From Holothuria scabra (lineage: Eukaryota; Echinodermata; Holothuroidea; Aspidochirotida; Holothuriidae): 64,000 nucleotides of DNA. The notes beneath the pieces are model-generated. The model saw only the letters and a program-made list of their open reading frames with translations. It ran no database searches and had not been told where the DNA came from. The stretch's first letter is position 1. Every line of letters starts with the position of its first letter. Positions 57,126 to 64,000 of the stretch are shown piece by piece. The DNA is taken from the NCBI GenBank assembly GCA_037179385.1, contig CM074185.1, forward strand, positions 54,253,000 to 54,316,999. The letters are read 5' to 3'. The position numbers and the translations under genes were made by a program.

Positions 57126-59358
57126 ACATACGAGAAAGCTAGACAGCTAAGCGTCAAACTCCATTTCTTTCTGTCTGGTTAATGTTTATGTTGAAGGAAC
57201 GATAAAGGAATAGCGTCCTGATTTAGCTTAGAGCCAGTGGAGGAGCTTGGGATTTCAGTCAGAGGGGGTGAAAATGGTCTGCAGGACGCTTCGAAGGAGT
57301 AAATAACTTGAGCCTCAGCACGATTGAAGCCACGGCTTTTCAGACTTAAAGTTTCCTCTTGATTTTTCGCACCTGGTAAAAGACTACTTTGCCATTTTTC
57401 CTCAGCAAGTTTTTCTATTAAAAAATGTTTACATTTTCTATCCATTGGCCTACGCAGAAGAAAATTCGGGGGGGGGGGGGATGGGGGGCAAAATTCTTTT
57501 AGGGGGAAAGCTCAGGGTCACCATGAGTTGGCGCGGGGCGCAACAAAATTTTGATTCAAAATGCCTCTCAGATCGCTAGAAAAGGCATTTCTAAATTCTA
57601 TTCTATAGGGAAAACACTGAGTGAACTGTTAGAAATGTTGATCTTAATTATTTTCCTCTTTTTCTTTATGTTTTTTCGTTTTTTCAGTTTTTTATTTTCC
57701 AGGGGAGGGAAAGTGTTCCCCTTGCCCCTACCTGCTGACGCCCGTGTTTCTGTCCCAAGTCTCGATTTAAGATTCTTATGTAATAATGGGCTACTTCATG
57801 AAGATAAAGATTAAACCTGCTAGAGCCAAATAGCAAGCAATATCAGAGAAAAAGGGTCATAGAAATTAATCAACGTAAAGCGTACATTTTAGGTACCTGG
57901 AAATCAAGACAAGTACACAAAGAAACAATAACTGACGTTATTTACATCATGTGACCACTCTGAAATAGCCATTAATTAACTAAATTGCAAGAAATAACCA
58001 AGAAAAGGTCTTTTTGGCTCTCTAGATACCTAATTCATAAAAAATAATAGTAGCCTGAACTTAGGCTTATCGGATGCAATTTTCTGGCTTTTGAGACAAC
58101 GAAAGTCAGAAATAAGCATTTTCATAGGATTATCGTGCAGTGTCAGAAATAGTCATTTATCGTGAGAATTGTCACTTGAAGTAAACCAAATGGAAACTGC
58201 TCATTAAAACTCTTAAACCATTACCACTATGATAACAGTTTTATTTTATTTTAACTTGAATGTTCTCTTCAAATGATTTTGAAAATTGTTGTGGAAGCTG
58301 TTTTGTTATTTTTATAAACTCTTTATATTGTCTATGTTGACAATTATCCCCGACAACAAGAGGGCTATCTGAGCTACAATTATTGTTGCGCCCTTTGCAA
58401 CATCTTTTATTGGCCGGGAGGGTGAATTTAAATGTCAGTCTTGGCATTTTGTAAGCTTGAAATCACGCTTGGTATGGAAGCAATTGAGTAAGCACAGCGA
58501 CAACAATAGTGCTTATTAAACATGAAGATACGTCTCGGCAACCCTATCCCTATATTACAGAAGATGACCCTTTTCATCAGAATAAAATGCAGATAGTACA
58601 GTTACTATTGGCTGTTTGAGCATTTTGTTATCTGGGTCTTAACACAAAACTATGAAATTATGTCTTTTTTCAATAATGGTGCAAAAGTGAAGTGTGTTAA
58701 AAACCTAAAAAGGGCGCCCACAGACGATTTTGGTCCGTCGGGGTGGGACCGCTCCCTGACCATATGGCAGCGCCGCCACGATCACACCTTGGACCTCCCT
58801 CTGGATACGCCCCTGAATATTTTTCTCTTTCCCACCAGAGATGAGGAAGATATTGGTAAAAACTCAAAAATATATGATCAGAATCCGGTCCTAATTCGTT
58901 GCAATGAGACCGAGGCTTAACCACCACATGAATGTGTCATGGAGATTGATGATATCTGGAGTGGGGTTAACGTTCACAACAACCTCCCTTGATCAAGGAA
59001 AGTCCTTACCCCTCATTATAGTTTTGCATTGAAAGTACTTACTTGTAATGAAGATCCTTTAGCATATTCTTTAAGGTCTTAATTTCCCTGTCGAGCCCAA
59101 CCAAGACTTTACAACTGGAATCTACTGCCGTTGTTTGTGATAATGGGCAATGGAATAAGGAAAACAATTCATTGCCCTAGAAACGGAAAAGGGCCGTAAA
59201 CGCAGCAAAATTAAAACAGAAGGTGTAAGTGGAGGGTAACACCTACCTAACTAATTAATTATATTGTAAAAGGAGCACAATATATATGAACTGCTAGAAA
59301 TAATTACAACTACATTTGATTGTGAGTCACGATGTGTAAGTTTCTCTTCAACTTCTAG

Positions 59359-59521
59359 GTTACGGATCTGTTGGTAAGTGACGAAGATCTAGGAAAATTT
59401 TGTGGATCTACCACTCCTGAAGCACTCCAAAGCTCATCGTATCGTTTAGATATACTATTCTTTAGTGATGCCTCGATTACGCGTCCAGGATTTAATGCCA
59501 CTATTTATTTCATAGAACAGG
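59359..59521 (+). CDS. CUB8, b-half exon
   Basis: This phase 0 to 1 exon (163 bp) has a CAACTTCTAG acceptor and G|GTAAGT donor. It encodes V-T-D-L-L-V-S-D-E-D-L-G, fourth Cys in K-F-C-G-S-T-T-P, Y-R-L-D-I-L-F-F-S-D, and P-G-F-N-A-T-I-Y-F. The V-Y-D-G start is lost (V-T-D-L), but the core strands and Cys remain. It joins CUB9 through GGT (Gly). Confidence 0.93.
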
Positions 59522-61686
59522 GTAAGTAAAAAGTTTGGAAAGAGGCTGGTTGCTTTTGACATAAGATTTCACTAGAAGATTTGCTCCCACGTTAGAAAGT
59601 GACAAAATAGCGACGCGACATTAAACAACTACATCAAAATAATCAATGAGACAGGTCAAATGAGATATGCAACCCTAGAACGTGCGGTCCAGTTTAGAGG
59701 GCTTAATATTAACAAAGACAACCCACGTGACTTTCACTTTGATTTCTGCTATGTAGCATTTCTAACTTGTAACAAATCATTGTTATAAGGCTGCATTCGA
59801 CACCCTGTTATCGACTGTTCCTTGACTTGCCTAAAACAGGGAACCCCTTCTGCAGTGTCGAACTCTTTAGACACAGTTATCATGGATATACATTCACACA
59901 TCTTGGATATACCTTACGCTATGCTTGTCGGCCTAATGTGCCGTCGTACCGGCTCATAATTTCACCACTTCATTTATTTTTCATAATAAGCCCTAAAGAT
60001 TGTTTTACCAGTGATTTATTCCTCCCGGGTACATGTTCTGCTTAAGATCAATCATTGTGCTGGAGATATTTCCTAACATTCCTTCCGCGAGAAGATATCT
60101 TGTTTAGCCGTATAGCCTACTGTTTGTTCTGTCTGCACCACATTCGAGATGGTGTGAGATTTGGGTGCAAGCACACAAGTTCGTGAACGTGTACGTACGT
60201 GAACGTGTTAGTTGGTATAGGACACCATTCTCTGTTCCAGAAGGCAGGGAGTCAACCACAGCCTTATTTTCAAAACTTTTGTTTGTTTCTTGGAATTTTC
60301 ATCAGATATGAAACTATTGGTAAATGATTACCATTACGCTGGACGTGCGTTTTTCTTTTTCTATGGGATCAACTCATACCTTGGTAGGCAGTTTCGAAGC
60401 ATAGCCTTCTCTCTAGACGTTAATCTTTTTATATAAAGTAATTACTTTGTTTTGAGGAAGGAAAGTGGAAATGTCGTACCAGTGATAAAGTATTGCGTTA
60501 TTACATTAAAATTCTATACATTACCAGTTTCCAACCTAAAAAGTGACGAAGTTCTGAAGGGTTTTTACGACCACAACAGACCTAAAGCAGGGACTTGTTA
60601 GAGAAGGAGAAACAAGGTTCTAAAGTCTCTTTGAGACGTTTCCGACTGTTATCTTGCTTTTATCCCCCATATTCTGATCTCAATGCTTCCATCAACCAGG
60701 ATTAGTGAAACATTATCAAAATCCAATTGGAGAGACACATTTCTTGCACACCGTTTGCTAACATTCAGTTGCCAGAAGTCATAAACTGGCAATTATGTAC
60801 CATTCGAAGATATCCGGGACACAATGTATCATTTCATTTGAAGTCAGCAAGAGTTTCTCTACAATTTCCTTGAACAGTTTTGTGTCTTAATGATGAAAAA
60901 AGTTGTTTAAATCTTAGGGAAATGTGCCGACTTGAACAATGATCAATCCAAACAAGTGTAGTGTTTAAACGTTTGTGTCCAGTCGTTCTTCTGCAAACTC
61001 TTATTAAAAGCTTTGAAATTGGCAGAAACCTCAATTCAAAGCATAAGCAGACCATACAATCTTGTTGAGGGGTTACTTGCAAAAAATGGAAGAGATCTTC
61101 ATTAAACCGCATAGTCACAAGACATTTGACAATATAAACCTGTTTTTTTTTAAATACTGGCATCTAAAAAGATATAAATTGTTTTCCCCAAGTCCGTATT
61201 GTCTGAAAAATTTCTTCGTTTTCTCCTTTAACAACTCTCTGCCTAGGGGAAAACGCAAATTGTGTAACAAGAGTGCTAAATTGACTTTGATAGTACCCAT
61301 AAAAAGAAAGAGTTAGTCGATACATAGAACGTCACTCTATACCTGAGTCGTAAAATCCACGTCTAATTACCGAGGACCTATATGATTGATCTAAATTATT
61401 GGGTAGATGCGCACTGTTTTACAAGGTGTTTCTTGATTGGCTGTTGCCATTGTATATTCTTTGTTCGGGTTAGGAATTAGGTAGGGATTAGGGTTATCGT
61501 TAGCCAGTTAGGAAATTTCTTGTTAAACAGTCCGCATCGTCCCCTATTTATTCTAACACCCCCCCCCCCCCCAGGATATAGAGAAAGGTTTTCGGTTGAT
61601 GTAAATCAAAGCAATTATTTTAAACCCGGCCATTTTGAGTGCATTTAAATGACCGAATCAAAATGATCGAATCTTCTCTTATCAAG
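59522..61686. other. Intron between CUB8 and CUB9
   Basis: This 2.2 kb intron has no recognised exon. A poly-C run lies near 61559-61572. Confidence 0.6.
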
Positions 61687-61877
61687 GTGTATGCCGCGAG
61701 ACGTTCAATATAAGCGGAAGTAGATTCACTTCACCTAATTTTCCTTTCACGACCCCTCCGGAACTGTATTGTGAATATCTTTCCTCGACATCGGAGGGAC
61801 AAATAGTGGAACTAATTTTCACCTTCTTTGATGTTGGATTTATTTCTGAAGACTGTAATTTTGCTGGTTCTGTTAAG
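61687..61877 (+). CDS. CUB9, a-half exon
   Basis: This phase 1 to 0 exon (191 bp) has donor GTAAGC. The acceptor is CTTATCAAG, a less common AAG. It encodes V-C-R-E-T-F-N-I-S, F-T-S-P-N-F-P-F-T-T-P-P, Y-C-E-Y-L, G-Q-I-V-E-L-I-F-T-F-F-D-V, and D-C-N-F-A-G-S-V-K. This is a full CUB N-half. Its S-P-N-F-P turn is followed by a T-T-P-P substitution of the usual Tyr. Confidence 0.92.
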
Positions 61878-62266
61878 GTAAGCTTCCTACAACTGCAGGT
61901 TTGCAAGTATTACCATGCAATTATGAAATTACAACTGCAAATCCGTAAGGAACGCATCTCAAGGTATCGAAAAGCTTAGTTAGTTCAGCACCAAGTTCAA
62001 CTATGCCTGATTTGTGCTGATATTTTGTTCATGACATGTTAATGCAGTGATACAACTGAATAAATGGTGTTACAGTAACGTCTAAAGAGCTTGGGTTGTA
62101 GTAAAAGATCAGGCTAAAATACTTATCAGTTTTGGTGGGAGTATATGACAGATTCATGTAAAAAGTGACCTTATATGAAATTTACAGAACTGACAGACCA
62201 TCATCATTAAGACGAAGATGAAATTTTGTTAATAACTGTAATCAGTGAAATATTCTTCATCATCAG
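61878..62266. other. Intron inside CUB9
   Basis: This 0.39 kb phase-0 intron, the shortest inside any CUB here, shows nothing recognised. Confidence 0.7.
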
Positions 62267-62429
62267 GTATATGATGGCAATTCTACAAGTGATCCCCTTC
62301 TTGCAACTCTTTGTGGTGACTTGTTGCCAAGGAACATCTTCAGTACCGGCAATGAGATGCTTGTTACATACGACTCGGATTTTTTTACCAATAACGGATT
62401 TGAAGCATTCTTTAATTTCCTGAGTGAAG
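62267..62429 (+). CDS. CUB9, b-half exon
   Basis: This phase 0 to 1 exon (163 bp) has a CTTCATCATCAG acceptor and G|GTGAAC donor. It encodes V-Y-D-G-N-S-T-S-D-P-L-L, fourth Cys in T-L-C-G-D-L-L-P, F-S-T-G-N-E-M-L-V-T-Y-D-S-D, and N-G-F-E-A-F-F. It closely resembles CUB6-b. It ends with one base of a split codon, so coding continues beyond the window. A MITE starts 34 bp downstream. Confidence 0.95.
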
Positions 62430-62462
62430 GTGAACACAAAGCATTTTACAACAATAACTTAA

Positions 62463-62713
62463 CCCTTTACTGTTGTGCTCCAATAGGGGAATATTTGCGC
62501 GCTTCGGGAGTGGGCGGAAAAGCGGACGTGGCACGCCCCGCATTAGCTTCCGTAGGCTATTGACCCCGTGACCCTAAACTATTGCCTCTCTCGTTGTTGT
62601 GGCCGAATTTTTGGGTAGCTACTCGCAGTTTCGAGCTACGCGTGACACAGTAAAGATGGGTCACAGCCGCGCTCTGCGTCTGGGTCCGAAAGGACCCAAA
62701 CAACGGTAAAGGG
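62463..62713. mobile_element. piggyBac-type MITE, copy 2 (251 bp)
   Basis: It is flanked by TTAA (62459-62462 and 62714-62717). The ends CCCTTTACTGTTGTG and CAACGGTAAAGGG form the inverted repeat. It is closely similar to 22774-23023 throughout and non-coding. Confidence 0.88.
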
Positions 62714-63439
62714 TTAAATGGATTTTCCGGAGGCAAAATTTATTGACTTAAAAGTAGCAGATTTTTTTTCAGAAGTGAAAACTGCATTTCAATAGCATAT
62801 AGCGTTTCGAACAAATTAATTTTCAAAGAAATGCAAGTTTTTCTTGCGATCTGGTGCAATTTGGGAAATCTATGATGTCTTCGCCACATTTGTGACATTG
62901 CATTCAGTCTGCTTATAACTTTGATGCAGCTTCATGCAGGGAGTGTTAAGTGATACTGTTTGCTATACCCTACATAGGGTTTAATGCTAGGTCTGCAAGA
63001 AAAAAGATATTCAAACATTCCGAAAGTATCCCATTCAAAAATCAAGGTACAAACAGGACATTCAAAAATAAGAAAAGAAAAATCAAATGGAACCTGACAC
63101 AATTTTCCCAAATTACATAACTCTCTTTCGAAACTCGAGTCAAAAGCCACTGGGAGCCAACGCACGGGCGGATCCGAAAGGGGTCCGGATCCTCTGCACC
63201 GCGTCACCCAAAGTTTAGAAACGCCAATTTTAAACATGAACGTCACAAAGGGCGGACCCTAAGTCACTTGTGTCTTTTCATCCAACCAAATGAACTATAG
63301 CGTGTACGCGACCTTAAAAGTTTTGTGCAAACATTATATCAGAGCTGCTCGGGGAAAAAATGCCATTTCATGTCCGTCACTGGTCGAGATTGCCAATGAG
63401 GAAAACTTTTTGAACTTTTTAAGGGCAACAAAGACCTAT

Positions 63440-63665
63440 AGGGCCTTGGGTAGAAAAGTAGCAGAGTGGTCTGTATCACAGCACCAGTACTGAGTATCAA
63501 TTTGATATTCAATTGCATAGGTTCAAATTAGGCCTCTATTTAGTTGAAAAACTCTCATACTCATAACACATGGTTTATGCAAGCCACAAAAATCGGTTGT
63601 CCAGCTGACGAAGTTGGTTGAGTGTCGCACTGAAGCACACTACCGGGCTGTTGTAACTCTAGCCC
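63440..63665 (+). mobile_element. tRNA-like SINE, second family, decayed copy
   Basis: It has A-box-like TAGCAGAGTGG (63460-63470), a degenerate B box GGTTCAAATTAGG near 63521, and the shared body ATCGGTTGTCCAGCTGACGA with GCACTGAAGCACACTACCGG. It corresponds to 38660-38900. Confidence 0.55.
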
Positions 63666-64000
63666 CCCACCCCCCACACCAATCAAATTCGCTTTATTAG
63701 TTCCCTGATAGGGCCTACCTTTTATTTCACGCCTAAATTTCGCTGGATCCCCGGCCACTTGTTTTGCAGAAAATTTTGACTTTCATATGCTAGAGTGCGT
63801 CGTATTGCATTTTAGGGCCGTATAAATTGCAAAAGATTCCAGGAATGATAGAGATACCGCTTAATCCCTTATATTCCCAAGGCCGTGGATCACATTTTGG
63901 ACCCTTCCCTGGAATAAAATCCTGACACCGTCTCTGCAAGGTTGGTTTGAGTGCACAGTTCAATGATTCTGCATAATGTTCTGATGTTTGAGAACCACTG

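Larger units (their letters stand above)
54509..59358. other. Intron inside CUB8
   Basis: The phase-0 intron of about 4.85 kb contains the second TTCTATAGAA-rich element (54830-56200), AGGTCA-type repeats (56220-56800), an AT palindrome cluster (56988-57125) and a poly-G stretch near 57470-57480. Open frames near 57551-57814 and 58660-58920 have no support. Confidence 0.6.
3281..62429 (+). other. Gene model: LDLa(3)-CUB(7)-linker-CUB(2) mosaic protein, partial at both ends
   Basis: This is the spliced model of 24 exons encoding 1218 codons. Modelled residues are LDLa1 1-38, LDLa2 39-77, LDLa3 78-115, CUB1 116-239, CUB2 240-355, CUB3 356-461, CUB4 462-580, CUB5 581-692, CUB6 693-814, CUB7 815-929, linker 930-982, CUB8 983-1100 and CUB9 1101-1218. 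All domain-flanking introns are phase 1 and all introns inside CUBs are phase 0. Junction codons (for example CAT, TTA, CCT, GTA, CCC, GCA, GCG, GGT) are all sense. Known for the families: LDLa repeats are calcium-stabilised ligand-binding modules and CUBs are extracellular beta-sandwich interaction modules. Many N-X-S/T sequons support a secreted or extracellular location. No enzyme domain, membrane segment, start or stop is seen, so the specific orthologue (cubilin-like, DMBT1-like or other) cannot be named. A split into two genes between CUB5 and CUB6 is an alternative. Confidence 0.85.
62430..64000. other. Intron or region after CUB9
   Basis: It contains a piggyBac-type MITE (62463-62713) and a SINE-like copy (63440-63665). 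No further exon was found, so the next coding exon or the 3' end lies outside the window. Confidence 0.6.

Noticed and set aside
58660..58927. Opposed 76- and 86-codon frames
   Set aside because: Uncharacterised sequence open on both strands with no splice or homology support.

Overview
The window is an AT-rich piece of an animal (eukaryotic) genome. There are no operons or bacterial features. It holds the middle of one intron-rich plus-strand gene spread over at least 59 kb. From splice sites and domain patterns I model 24 coding exons (3281 to 62429, 3654 bp, 1218 codons). In order they encode three LDL-receptor class A (LDLa) repeats, seven CUB domains, a short glycosylatable linker made by three micro-exons, and two more CUB domains. 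Every LDLa exon is phase 1-1. Every CUB is split by one phase-0 intron into an a-half exon (phase 1 to 0) and a b-half exon (phase 0 to 1). All junction codons are sense codons, so the whole chain stays open. No signal-peptide exon is visible before the first LDLa repeat, and no membrane anchor or stop follows CUB9. The gene therefore probably runs off both ends, and the product should be an extracellular or secreted mosaic protein.

The organism is probably a marine invertebrate deuterostome, with an echinoderm as my best guess. The reasons are the multi-CUB/LDLa mosaic with long introns, a Penelope-like retroelement fragment, tRNA-derived SINEs with tetranucleotide tails, AGGTCA-rich intron repeats, and scattered TAGGCCTA octamers. 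This is inference, not proof.

Layout: 1-3.3 kb upstream non-coding with an AGATATCT-rich degenerate repeat; 3.3-8.0 kb LDLa1-3; 9.7-12.3 CUB1; 14.3-17.7 CUB2 (its internal intron holds a 0.57 kb direct-repeat pair with cloverleaf-like folds); 20.3-23.3 CUB3 (intron with Penelope fragment and piggyBac-type MITE); 26.4-31.7 CUB4 (SINE and AGGTCA repeats); 32.5-33.5 CUB5; 34.5-40.4 CUB6 (intron with a composite nest of repeats); 46.1-51.1 CUB7; 51.3-53.4 linker micro-exons; 54.3-59.5 CUB8; 61.7-62.4 CUB9; 62.4-64 kb non-coding with MITE and SINE.

The introns form a well-preserved archive of small transposons: piggyBac-type (TTAA), hAT-type (8-bp duplication), TA-inserting, and several inverted-repeat families. 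Points most worth following are: (1) a possible internal gene boundary between CUB5 and CUB6 (read-through stop, AATAAA, then a signal-peptide start with a good Kozak context); (2) a repeat pair where one copy has TA and the other TAGGCCTA at the same site, suggesting that the scattered TAGGCCTA octamers are insertion or excision scars; (3) three copies of a conserved cloverleaf-like fold with a compensatory change; and (4) a 1.36 kb element inserted 8 bases into an intron without destroying the splice donor.
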